NCBI GenBank assembly: GCA_033762255.1
Contig: JANRLT010000007.1
Coordinates: forward strand, 124,001-188,000
DNA length: 64,000 nucleotides
DNA from: Pirellulales bacterium
Lineage (GTDB): Bacteria > Planctomycetota > Planctomycetia > Pirellulales > JALHPA01
Direction of reading: 5' to 3'
The notes below the pieces were generated by a model. The model made no database searches and was not told where the DNA came from. It saw nothing but the letters and a program-made list of their open reading frames with translations. Below, in pieces: positions 8,717 through 16,024 of this stretch. The position numbers were made by a program, and so were the translations under genes. The stretch's first letter is position 1. Every line of letters starts with the position of its first letter.

Positions 8717-10315
8717 ATGGTATTTTTCAACTCTATGCAACGCCGATTGCTAGGGCAAATACAGTCCGAATGGCAAGAACGGCTTATCGTCGGAAAGCGA
8801 TCGCGCGGTACGCGGCGGCGGCGTCAGCGCGAGGCAAATCTGCTGAATTGGGGGCGATACTATCTGCCAGAGCACTTTCGCCGGACGCCGTCGCATCTGC
8901 ACACCTGGCTGGCGGAATGGTTGGATCAACCGCGGAACAATGGCTGGCGGCTAAATGTGCTGGCTCCCCGCGGCGCGGCAAAATCCACGCTGGTTACGCT
9001 GGCCTATGTCCTGCGCACGGCGCTAACCGGTCAGGTGCCGTTCATCTGGATTGTCAGCGACACCCGCGCTCAGGCCGCCGGGCATCTGGCCAATCTGCGG
9101 GCGGAGCTAACCTGCAACACACGCCTGGCACGCGCGTACCCCGTGACCTGCGGCGCGGGACCAGTCTGGCGCGCGATGCAACTGCAACTGCGCAATGGCG
9201 TCACCCTAGAGGCAATCGGCACCGGTCAACGCGTCCGGGGCAAACGCCACCGCGCCGCCCGCCCCGGATTGATACTCTGCGATGATTTACAAAATGATGG
9301 GCATGCCTTGTCGCCGCGATTGCGCGAGCTTTCCCGCCGTTGGTTCTTTGGCATGTTGCTCAAGGCTGGAACCAAGCGGACAAACATCGTCAATCTGGCG
9401 ACGGCGCTGCATCGGGACGCGCTCGCGCTCGAGCTGACGCGCACCGCCGGCTGGCAGTCACGCACCTTTGCCGCTATAGAAAAGTGGCCCACGCGGATGG
9501 ATCTCTGGGCGGCCTGGGAGCGGATTTATTGCAATCGCGATCTGCCCGATCCGGCGGCCGACGCGCTGCGATATTATGAGGAACATCAAGCGGAGATGGA
9601 GGCGGGCGTGGAACTCTTGTGGCCCGCCGAGGAAGACCTGTACACGCTGATGCGGCAGCGGTGCGAAGGGGGCCGCGTCGCGTTTGACCGCGAAAAGCAA
9701 AATATCCCCGCCAACCCCGACAGTTGCGAATGGCCCGCCGAATACTTTGGCGATCATCTGTGGTTTGACGAATGGCCACGCGACGCGCGGGTGCGGGCGA
9801 TCGCCATTGATCCCAGCAAGGGACGCACGGACCGCGTTGGAGATTACTCGGCCATTGTGCGTCTGGCGATCGATCCGCGCGGTGTGGTCTATGTGGCCGC
9901 GGACTTGTCGCGCCGTACCACCGAAATCCTGGTCGCCGATGGCATCGCCTGGTACCGGCAGTTTCAACCCCAGGTGCTAGGCATCGAGGCCAATCAATTT
10001 CAAGAACTACTGGCCGCGCAATTGATTGCCGAGCTGACCCGCCAGGGCCTCCCCGCCATTCCCGTGATCCCCGTTGAAAACACCCTGGCCAAGGTAGTGC
10101 GCATCCGTCGCTGGGGGCCGCTGCTTGCTCAGCAGCGCGCACGGTTTTTAGCAAATTGCCCCGGCACAAAGCTGCTGGTCGAGCAATTGCGGGACTTTCC
10201 GCATGGCGCGCATGACGACGGACCCGACGCGGCGGAACTGGCCCTGCGCCTGGCCTGCGAATGGTTAACCGAACCAGCCGCCGACGGCCTGGGAGGCAAT
10301 CTACTAAGGGGATAA
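8717..10315 (+). CDS. phage terminase large subunit (packaging ATPase-nuclease)
   Basis: 532 residues, normal length. ATPase: Walker A LAPRGAAKST (about 82-91), Walker B LILCDD (185-190), then the coupling segment NIVNLATALHRD. RNase-H-like nuclease: AIDPSKG (Asp near 363), GIEANQF (Glu near 423), and HDDGPDAAELAL (Asp near 498-502); all three acidic positions of the family are present, so it looks active. The alternative ATG at 8735 (MQRRLLG) is equally possible; neither has a Shine-Dalgarno and the bases before 8717 are pyrimidine-rich. It starts 71 bases after the small subunit. Confidence 0.9.
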   Translation: MVFFNSMQRRLLGQIQSEWQERLIVGKRSRGTRRRRQREANLLNWGRYYLPEHFRRTPSHLHTWLAEWLDQPRNNGWRLNVLAPRGAAKSTLVTLAYVLRTALTGQVPFIWIVSDTRAQAAGHLANLRAELTCNTRLARAYPVTCGAGPVWRAMQLQLRNGVTLEAIGTGQRVRGKRHRAARPGLILCDDLQNDGHALSPRLRELSRRWFFGMLLKAGTKRTNIVNLATALHRDALALELTRTAGWQSRTFAAIEKWPTRMDLWAAWERIYCNRDLPDPAADALRYYEEHQAEMEAGVELLWPAEEDLYTLMRQRCEGGRVAFDREKQNIPANPDSCEWPAEYFGDHLWFDEWPRDARVRAIAIDPSKGRTDRVGDYSAIVRLAIDPRGVVYVAADLSRRTTEILVADGIAWYRQFQPQVLGIEANQFQELLAAQLIAELTRQGLPAIPVIPVENTLAKVVRIRRWGPLLAQQRARFLANCPGTKLLVEQLRDFPHGAHDDGPDAAELALRLACEWLTEPAADGLGGNLLRG

Positions 10316-10428
10316 AAGTCCGCAAGGTGAGACAAGTCCGTGGGGGGACAAGCCGAAATAATCAACGCTCGGGCCATTACTTCACGACCGCGATGTCCCA
10401 CAGAATGACACGACATAGAACATGCATT

Positions 10429-10557
10429 GGGCCGTTGGCCCACATGAACAGAGTCACGTTAATGTCTGGTTCCATTTTACTGAATACCAGCAACCAAAAA
10501 CCATATTCCTAAAACCACTCCTCCGTACTCCATTTCTCCATACTCCACTACTGCACC
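10429..10557 (+). promoter_or_regulatory. intergenic element: GGCC hairpin and CU-rich leader before the portal gene
   Basis: A GGGC-CGTTG-GCCC hairpin at 10429-10441 is followed by a leader (10490-10557) with only two or three G in about 68 bases and repeated TACTCCA / TCTCCA units ending at CACC-ATG. The same order, hairpin then CU-rich leader, occurs before the LamG gene. Confidence 0.6.
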
Positions 10558-11916
10558 ATGCCCTCCCCAATTTCCCAACGCCTGACCGAAGCTTGGTCCG
10601 CGCTACTCGACACCCTGGTCGATCCGCACGAGCCGTTCCTGGACGATGCCTCCGCCGCCTGGCTGCCGCTCGCCAGTGATGCCGCGCCTGGCGACATGAC
10701 GATCCCATCCGCCGCGCAGTTACAAGAAACCCGCAATCATTGCCGGATGCTGGCCCTTACTAATGAATTTGCCATCAATGGGCATGAAAACCGGATTAAC
10801 TTTATCGTCGGGCCGGGGCATTCTTATCGCGTGACGGCGGTTCGCGGCCAGCAGCCCGCGCGGACGCTGCTACTGGACGCGATGCAAGAGCTGAATCGCT
10901 TCTTGCGGGAAAATCAGTGGCCGCTGCGCCAGGCCGAGATTGTTCGCCGCCGCGACCGCGATGGCGAGGTCTTTCTGCGCTTCTTTACCAGTCCCGCCGG
11001 TGTCCTGCAATTGCGGTTTGTCGAACCGGCCGCGGTGGCCACGCCCCCCCGCTATGCCGCGCAACCGGGTGTGCGGCTGGGGATCATGACTCTCCCCCAG
11101 GATGTTGAGACCGTACAAGCGTATTTGATTGACGGGAGCATCGTTCCCGCGGATGAAATTCAGCATCGCAAGCTAGGGGTCGATGCCAATGTGCTGCGCG
11201 GGATGCCGCTATTTTATCCAGTACGCAAGAATCTGCGCCGTGCCGAAAAGCTGCTGCGGAACATGAGCACCGTGGCCGAGATTCAATCGGCAATCGCGTT
11301 GATTCGCAAGCATCGGGCGGCGGGACGCGGCGGAGTGGAGGCCTTTGTGGCGGGACAAGCCGATGCCACCGCGCCGAACATGGGAAGTGGCGGCGGTGCG
11401 CGCAGCCGAACATGGCAGCATTTTTCGCCGGGGACCATCTTGGACGCTCCCGGCAGCATTGAATATGAATTTCCCGCCGCGCAACTTAACGCCGGCAGTT
11501 ATGTCGCGATATTGCAGGCGGAACTGCGGGCGATTGCCAGCCGGCTGGTCATGCCAGAATTTATGCTAACGAGCGACGCCTCCAACGCAAACTACAGCTC
11601 GACGATGATCGCCGAAGGTCCGGCGATGCGCATGTTCGCCCGCCTCCAGGCGGAGCAAGTCGCGGCTGACCAGGTCGTGCTAGAAAAAGCACTGCAAACG
11701 GCCATCACGGCGGGCCGTCTGCCGCGGGACACGCTGGAATTGTGCGAAATTACCGCCGTGCCGCCATCGCTGGCCGTGCGCGATCAACTGCAAGAAACAC
11801 AACGACGCAGAATTGAATATCAAAGCGGCATCTTGTCCGCGCAAACCTGGTCGCAGCAGACGGGCTTGGACTATGACCAGGAACAAGCCTTACGGAAAGC
11901 CCACGCGGCAATTTAA
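10558..11916 (+). CDS. phage portal protein
   Basis: 452 residues, usual size for lambda-type portals. Features of the family: an early helix with NHCRMLALTNEFAINGHENR, the wing segment around IVRRRDRDGEVFLRF, the RGMPLFYPVRKNLRRAEKL helix, a flexible Gly-rich stretch (about 275-290), and the late LVMPEFMLTSDASNANYSS segment where portal proteins carry their P-x-x-L-(S/T)-x-D-x-(S/T)-x-AN motif. It would form the dodecameric DNA channel at one capsid vertex and bind the terminase. The start is preceded by no Shine-Dalgarno. Confidence 0.85.
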   Translation: MPSPISQRLTEAWSALLDTLVDPHEPFLDDASAAWLPLASDAAPGDMTIPSAAQLQETRNHCRMLALTNEFAINGHENRINFIVGPGHSYRVTAVRGQQPARTLLLDAMQELNRFLRENQWPLRQAEIVRRRDRDGEVFLRFFTSPAGVLQLRFVEPAAVATPPRYAAQPGVRLGIMTLPQDVETVQAYLIDGSIVPADEIQHRKLGVDANVLRGMPLFYPVRKNLRRAEKLLRNMSTVAEIQSAIALIRKHRAAGRGGVEAFVAGQADATAPNMGSGGGARSRTWQHFSPGTILDAPGSIEYEFPAAQLNAGSYVAILQAELRAIASRLVMPEFMLTSDASNANYSSTMIAEGPAMRMFARLQAEQVAADQVVLEKALQTAITAGRLPRDTLELCEITAVPPSLAVRDQLQETQRRRIEYQSGILSAQTWSQQTGLDYDQEQALRKAHAAI

Positions 11917-12135
11917 GCCCGGCGCGTATTAGCCCGCAGTGCCTTAGCCCGCAGCGTTAGCAAGGGACGGAAGGCGGGAGACGAGAGACGGGAGGCGAGA
12001 GACGAGAGACGCGACATCAGCCCACAGCGTCAGCCTGTGTCAACACGTCCCCTATCGGCGACAGAGTCGCCTCCTACAGATCCCTCGCCGCCGCCTCGGA
12101 CTATCAACTTACTTTTTCCTTTTTTCACAGCTACT
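11917..12135. repeat. intergenic REP-like repeats upstream of the protease gene
   Basis: AGCCCGCAGCGTTAGCAAGGGAC at 11946-11968, then purine-rich near-repeats (GGCGGGAGACGAGAGACGGG) to about 12015, then a second repeat family with CGGCGACAGAGTCGCCTCCTA around 12057-12077 (self-complementary core GGCGAC/GTCGCC). The last 30 bases before the ATG at 12136 are pyrimidine-rich. Confidence 0.6.
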
Positions 12136-13104
12136 ATGTCCACTTCAGAAAACTTGATTGAATACGCGGCGGCGTTATCCGCCACCAGCCGGATCGATCG
12201 CGCGGCGAATTGCCTGCGCGGAGTAAAGGTGCTTGGTTTAAACTCTACCAACGGACGGCAATACACGCCGACCGCGCTCGAACAAGCCGTCCCCCTCTAT
12301 GCCAATGGCAAGGTAAACATCAACCACCCCAAGGGGGCGCCGCACGGTCCACGCGATTACCAAGACCGGTTGGGGCATTTACAAAATGTCCGCTACGAAC
12401 CCGCGCGGGGCTTGTACGCCGATTTGTGCTACAACCCCCGGCATCCATTGGCGGAACAACTGCTATGGGATGCCGAGCACGCGCCTAGCCAGGTCGGTTT
12501 GTCGCATAATGTCATGGCGCGCACGCGGCGAGAGGGAGAGACGCTGATCGTGGAGGAGATTTTATCCGTGCAAAGCGTGGACCTGGTGGCTGATCCCGCC
12601 ACGACGCGCGGCCTGTTTGAAGCGGAGCCTTCTCCAACCCTCGAGGTTATCGCTCCAGCCGCGCAACTCGCGCTTTTAGAGGCCGATAATCAGCGTTTGC
12701 AGGCGGAACTGCAATCTGCCCAAACCGCCGAACGCCTGGCCCGGCGGCGCTTGCTCATCGCCCGCGCGCTGCGCTCCGCGGGTTTGCCCGATCCCGCGGA
12801 AGCCCGTGGGCCGGCGCGGGCGATTGTGGATGATGCCTGGCTAGAGGCCCTGGAAAATGCATCGTGTGACGAGGATGTGCGGGAACTGGTCCGCGCCCGC
12901 GCGGAGCTATTGTGGGAGGCGCGGCGTTGGGGGACGGAGCTTGCCACACAAGGATCCTCTGCCTGGGAACCATGCAAGAGCGCTGTTTTTCTTAACCTTC
13001 CCCGTTCGCGCGAGCAAGGGTCTGAGCCGGGAGGGCCCGCGGAAATATCGACAACCAGCCGGGGCAAGGCATTCGCCAGGGCGTTGCTTATGGCGGGGCG
13101 GTGA
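12136..13104 (+). CDS. capsid maturation protease fused to a scaffold-like coiled coil
   Basis: 322 residues from the ATG at 12136; an upstream ATG at 12037 would translate repeat DNA. Residues 1-165 match phage head proteases of the Mu-I/U35 type: VKVLGLNSTNGRQYTP, GKVNINHPKG (His-containing strand), LGHLQNVRYEPARGLYADL, QVGLSHNVMA (Ser in the S-H segment) and SVQSVDLVADPATTRGLFE near 160. A probable coiled coil (about 180-225, LLEADNQRLQAELQSAQ) and an acidic helical part follow, as in protease-scaffold fusions. Its place between portal and capsid genes is the canonical one. It would assemble and then process the procapsid. Confidence 0.7.
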   Translation: MSTSENLIEYAAALSATSRIDRAANCLRGVKVLGLNSTNGRQYTPTALEQAVPLYANGKVNINHPKGAPHGPRDYQDRLGHLQNVRYEPARGLYADLCYNPRHPLAEQLLWDAEHAPSQVGLSHNVMARTRREGETLIVEEILSVQSVDLVADPATTRGLFEAEPSPTLEVIAPAAQLALLEADNQRLQAELQSAQTAERLARRRLLIARALRSAGLPDPAEARGPARAIVDDAWLEALENASCDEDVRELVRARAELLWEARRWGTELATQGSSAWEPCKSAVFLNLPRSREQGSEPGGPAEISTTSRGKAFARALLMAGR

Positions 13105-13108
13105 TTTT

Positions 13109-13278
13109 AGCCCGACGCGTCAGCGAGGGACCTGTAGGAGGCGACTCTGTCCCCGATATTACCCGACGCGTCAGCGAGGGATCTGTTGGTGACTCTGTCG
13201 CCGAAATGGCTGGCGTTGTCCCTTGCTTACGCTGCGGGCTGAATGATTATCTCCCCTGCTTACGCTGCGGGCTGAATT
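13109..13278. repeat. cluster of four REP-like repeat copies
   Basis: Forward copies AGCCCGACGCGTCAGCGAGGGA at 13109-13132 and 13161-13181, each followed by CTGT and a TGACTCTGTC/GCGACTCTGTC segment, and reverse copies CCTTGCTTACGCTGCGGGCT at 13219-13244 and 13253-13278. The inverted pairs can fold against each other. It fills the space between the protease and decoration genes. Confidence 0.75.
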
Positions 13279-13346
13279 TGCTGCGAGATGTCTGATCCAA
13301 AATTCTTTTGTTCTGACTGCACACTTTACTCTAAGGAACCTGTTTT

Positions 13347-13820
13347 ATGGCAAACATGATGCGTTGGCGTTATGGCGACACGCAACCGGTGATGCTGCCG
13401 GTTGATTCGGCCACAGTGATTGAGATTGGCGATTTGGTTTATCTGGATACCGATGACGCCAAACCAGCCGGATCCCAGGCCGATGCCGGCACCGAAGCCG
13501 CCAATCAAGAAGCCTTTCACGACAAGTTCGCCGGCGTGGCCCTGCAACGGTCCCGCGCGGGCGATACCGCGCCGGTGCGCGTGGCCACGCGGGGCGTCTT
13601 TGAATTTGATTGCCCCTCCACCGCCTGCGAGGTCGGCGCGCTCTTTGGAGCCAGCGAAAACTCCGGCGGAACCGCGCTGCTCAACCAGCAAATCGAAACC
13701 GTCGCCACGGTCAATCTGGCGGTCGGACGCTGCGTGCAGCGAAATTCTCCCGCGGGGACCAAGGCCTTGATCGAGATCGTCAGCACCGTCGTGCATGGCG
13801 GCCCGCAACCCGTGGCGTAA
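13347..13820 (+). CDS. capsid decoration-type protein (DUF2190-like)
   Basis: 157 residues with a Shine-Dalgarno AAGGA 9 bases before the ATG. It is an all-beta sequence: SATVIEIGDLVYLDTDD, FAGVALQRSRAGDTAPVRVATRGVFEF, CEVGALFGASEN, VNLAVGRCVQRNSPAGTKALIEI. The order of a G-D-x-V-Y strand, a G-V-A-L strand with x-x-G-D, and a late AVG-R-x-V strand is that of small phage head proteins such as DUF2190 and lambda gpD relatives. Directly before the major capsid gene, it probably stabilises the mature shell. Confidence 0.65.
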   Translation: MANMMRWRYGDTQPVMLPVDSATVIEIGDLVYLDTDDAKPAGSQADAGTEAANQEAFHDKFAGVALQRSRAGDTAPVRVATRGVFEFDCPSTACEVGALFGASENSGGTALLNQQIETVATVNLAVGRCVQRNSPAGTKALIEIVSTVVHGGPQPVA

Positions 13821-13887
13821 GCAGATTTGAGATTTGCAAATTTCCAATTTCAGATTTTGCAACTAAATCCATAAACCAAAATCGTTT

Positions 13888-13935
13888 CATCACACGGAGT
13901 GTGATGATTACGTATTCCTCTCACTCCGTGAGAGG
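13888..13935. repeat. covarying palindromes, copies 3 and 4, side by side
   Basis: CATCACAC-GGA-GTGTGATG at 13888-13906 and CCTCTCAC-TCC-GTGAGAGG at 13917-13935, in opposite orientation, 10 bases apart, between the decoration and capsid genes. Confidence 0.85.
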
Positions 13936-14003
13936 ATCTGCATGAAGGGCTTTTGAGGCAGAACAATCATTTATCCCTTCGAGGAGCAACCTTTTTTCAT
14001 TTT

Positions 14004-14022
14004 CATCACACGGAGTGTGATG
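14004..14022. repeat. covarying palindrome, copy 5
   Basis: CATCACAC-GGA-GTGTGATG, 31 bases upstream of the capsid ATG. Between it and the ATG lies a CU-rich leader with very few G. Confidence 0.85.
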
Positions 14023-14053
14023 ATCACATTTCTCCAACCTTCACTACGACTCC

Positions 14054-15211
14054 ATGACTATTTCCTATCGTGAACTGAAACGTCGTTATGACCTTGATGG
14101 GCCGGCGGCCACGGTATCGCATTTACGAGCGGCATTGACCGAACGGCATCTCCAACCCACGGATTTTTCCCTGCGCGATCTGGCGGAAAGCCTGATCCCC
14201 GATGGGGGGGAATGGGTCCGCGCGCTTGACCCGCGGCAGAGCGCCGGCGTGGCGCTTTTGGAAGCGGGTGACGGCGTCGACTTGACGGCGTTCCTCAACG
14301 TGACCGGCCAAATCATCTACAACCGCATCCTGGATGCCTACCGCCACGAAAGCTTTGTCATGTCGCGGCTGGTCGAGACCATTCCTACTCGTCTGGATGG
14401 CGAAAAGCTCCCCGGCGCGGCGAATCTGGCCGACAGCGTGACGGAAATCGCCCCCGGCATGCCCTACCCCCATGCCGGCTTTGGCGAGGATTATATCGAA
14501 ACGCCCAGCACCGCCAAACGGGGCCTGATCGTGCCGGTCACGCGCGAGGCGATCTTTTTTGACCGCACGCATTTGGTGTTGCAGCGGGCCGGCGAAGTGG
14601 GCGAAATCCTGGGCCTCAATAAAGAAAAACGCTTGCTGGATGTCGCGCTAGGCGTGACGAACAACTACAAGTGGCGCGGTGCAAGTCATAACACTTATCA
14701 AACCAGCACGCCCTGGAAGAATGTCCTTTCCACGAATGAGCTGGTCGATTGGACGGATATTGACGCCGCCGAACAACTGCTGGCCGAAATGCTCGACCCC
14801 AACACCAACGAGCCGATCCTGATTCAGGCGAATAGCATTTTGGTCATGCCCGCCTATCGCCACATCGCGCAACGGGTCGTCGGAGCCACGTTTATCGAAC
14901 AAGCCGATGGATCCAGCAACACCCGCGCGCCCAACCCGCTGGCCAACTATCGCGTGTATGACAGCCGCCTGGCGTATCGGCGGTTGGTCGCTAGTGGCGT
15001 GGCGGCGGACACAGCCAAAAAGCACTGGTATCTGGGCGATTTTCGCAAGGCGTTTGCCTATATGGAAAATTGGCCGATCACCGTGACTCAATCCGCGGTC
15101 GGCAGCGAGGCGGACTTTGCCCAGGATATTGTCCTGCGGTTTAAAGCCAGCGAACGGGGCGCGGCGGCGGTACTCAATCCGCGCTGCGTTATCAAATGTT
15201 CCGCCCCTTAA
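14054..15211 (+). CDS. major capsid protein (HK97-type)
   Basis: 385 residues. An N-terminal helical segment (about 1-70) is followed by a body with segments typical of HK97-fold capsids: FLNVTGQIIYNRILDAYRH, KRGLIVPVTREAIFFDRTHL (the P-loop/N-arm strand region), the long spine-like helix RAGEVGEILGLNKEKRLLDVALG, PILIQANSILVMPAYRHIAQ and a C-terminal strand FAQDIVLRFKASERG. No close family name is certain, but the position after protease and decoration genes and the length fit. No Shine-Dalgarno precedes the ATG; a pyrimidine-rich leader does. It is likely the most abundant product of the block. Confidence 0.8.
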   Translation: MTISYRELKRRYDLDGPAATVSHLRAALTERHLQPTDFSLRDLAESLIPDGGEWVRALDPRQSAGVALLEAGDGVDLTAFLNVTGQIIYNRILDAYRHESFVMSRLVETIPTRLDGEKLPGAANLADSVTEIAPGMPYPHAGFGEDYIETPSTAKRGLIVPVTREAIFFDRTHLVLQRAGEVGEILGLNKEKRLLDVALGVTNNYKWRGASHNTYQTSTPWKNVLSTNELVDWTDIDAAEQLLAEMLDPNTNEPILIQANSILVMPAYRHIAQRVVGATFIEQADGSSNTRAPNPLANYRVYDSRLAYRRLVASGVAADTAKKHWYLGDFRKAFAYMENWPITVTQSAVGSEADFAQDIVLRFKASERGAAAVLNPRCVIKCSAP

Positions 15212-15229
15212 CGCGGCTCCCGTGTCAGC

Positions 15230-15262
15230 GCGGACAAGGGACCAGGTCGGTCCCTTGTCCGC
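15230..15262 (+). other. perfect hairpin directly after the capsid gene
   Basis: 14-base perfect arms GCGGACAAGGGACC and GGTCCCTTGTCCGC with loop AGGTC, 18 bases past the capsid stop codon, without a T-run. It could protect the capsid mRNA 3' end or end transcription in a Rho-assisted way. Confidence 0.6.
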
Positions 15263-15304
15263 CGTGACGGTCAAGTAGTTGTGAAAGCGTTAGATTCGAG
15301 TAGG

Positions 15305-15328
15305 GCAAATCAGCCGCTGGGCGCTAGC
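15305..15328. repeat. dispersed repeat (AAATCAGCCGCT / GGCGCTAGC family)
   Basis: The same 24 bases with one change occur in the opposite orientation at 41597-41620, far outside this block, so this is a genome-wide family and not part of the phage-like cassette. Confidence 0.6.
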
Positions 15329-15406
15329 CCTCGGTTGCTGCCGCACCAAACGCGGGCTATCGCCCGCACGATAATCTGCACTGCAAATTTTTGCAAAGGA
15401 GCAACC

Positions 15407-15730
15407 ATGCGTATTCGACGAGCCACGCTGGCTTTTATAAACGTGAATGTCTCGGCCACATTGGCGGAATGTACCGAGTTGGACCTGCGAGAGGCGGCGG
15501 CAGGATCGGTGCTGATCCCCTCGGGTTCTGGCCTGACCACACTGACCCCCTATGCCGCGCGCGAGCCGGGGGGAACGTATCTGCCGCTATATGATGCGCA
15601 GGGCCTGGCGGCGGCCTGGACCGTGGCGGCTGGGCAATGCCATCCCTTGCCCGAGGCCGTGGCCGCGGTTGGCGCGCTGAGGTTGGTGGGGAACACCACA
15701 GGCAGCGTGGAAGTCGTGCTCAAGGGGTGA
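15407..15730 (+). CDS. small head-associated protein of unknown function
   Basis: 107 residues from the ATG at 15407, which has an excellent Shine-Dalgarno (AAAGGAGC). The frame is open further upstream but that part is a repeat. The sequence is hydrophobic-beta with Ala/Gly runs: TLAFINVNVSATLAECTELD, AAGSVLIPSGSGLTTLTPY, YLPLYDAQGLAAAWTV, ALRLVGNTTGSVEVVLKG. The pattern suggests a small beta-sandwich, as in head fibre or minor decoration proteins. Its place between capsid and LamG genes fits that. I recognise no family. Confidence 0.55.
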   Translation: MRIRRATLAFINVNVSATLAECTELDLREAAAGSVLIPSGSGLTTLTPYAAREPGGTYLPLYDAQGLAAAWTVAAGQCHPLPEAVAAVGALRLVGNTTGSVEVVLKG

Positions 15731-15762
15731 TTTGATTTCAGATTTGTGAAAGAGTTATGCTC

Positions 15763-16024
15763 GGAATTCAATACCGTTCGTCGCGAAATCCTCCTTACTA
15801 AATATCAACAGCCAAATACCACACTCCATTGCTGCAACCACTGTAGACGATGAATCGGGCCGTTGGCCCTGCCATTTTGAATTTAATCTAACCTAGGGCG
15901 ACGCTGCGCTTGCCCTAGGCTGGGATAGGTCCGGCCGTTGGCCCGCAAGAATTCAATACCGTTTGTCGCTAGACCCTCCTTACCAAAAACCAAAAGCCAT
16001 ACTCCATTCCTCCATACCCCCACC
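15763..16024 (+). repeat. duplicated leader DNA with a CCTAGGGC hairpin
   Basis: GAATTCAATACCGTT followed by TCGC and CCTCCTTAC occurs at about 15764 and again at about 15949; each copy continues into an A/C-rich stretch with ACTCCATT motifs. Between them are GGGC-CGTTG-GCCC (15857-15869) and a hairpin CCTAGGGC...GCCCTAGG (15892-15919). The second copy ends at the LamG start codon. Confidence 0.65.

Noticed and set aside
8632-9285. Forward ORF of 217 codons overlapping the terminase start
   Set aside because: Arg/Ala-rich shadow of the large terminase gene in another frame.
13888-14022. Palindromes considered as a CRISPR array
   Set aside because: The repeats are 19-base perfect palindromes of variable sequence with irregular spacing and there are no cas genes.
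14054-15211. Encapsulin nanocompartment
   Set aside because: The HK97-like gene sits with terminase, portal and protease genes, which encapsulins do not need.
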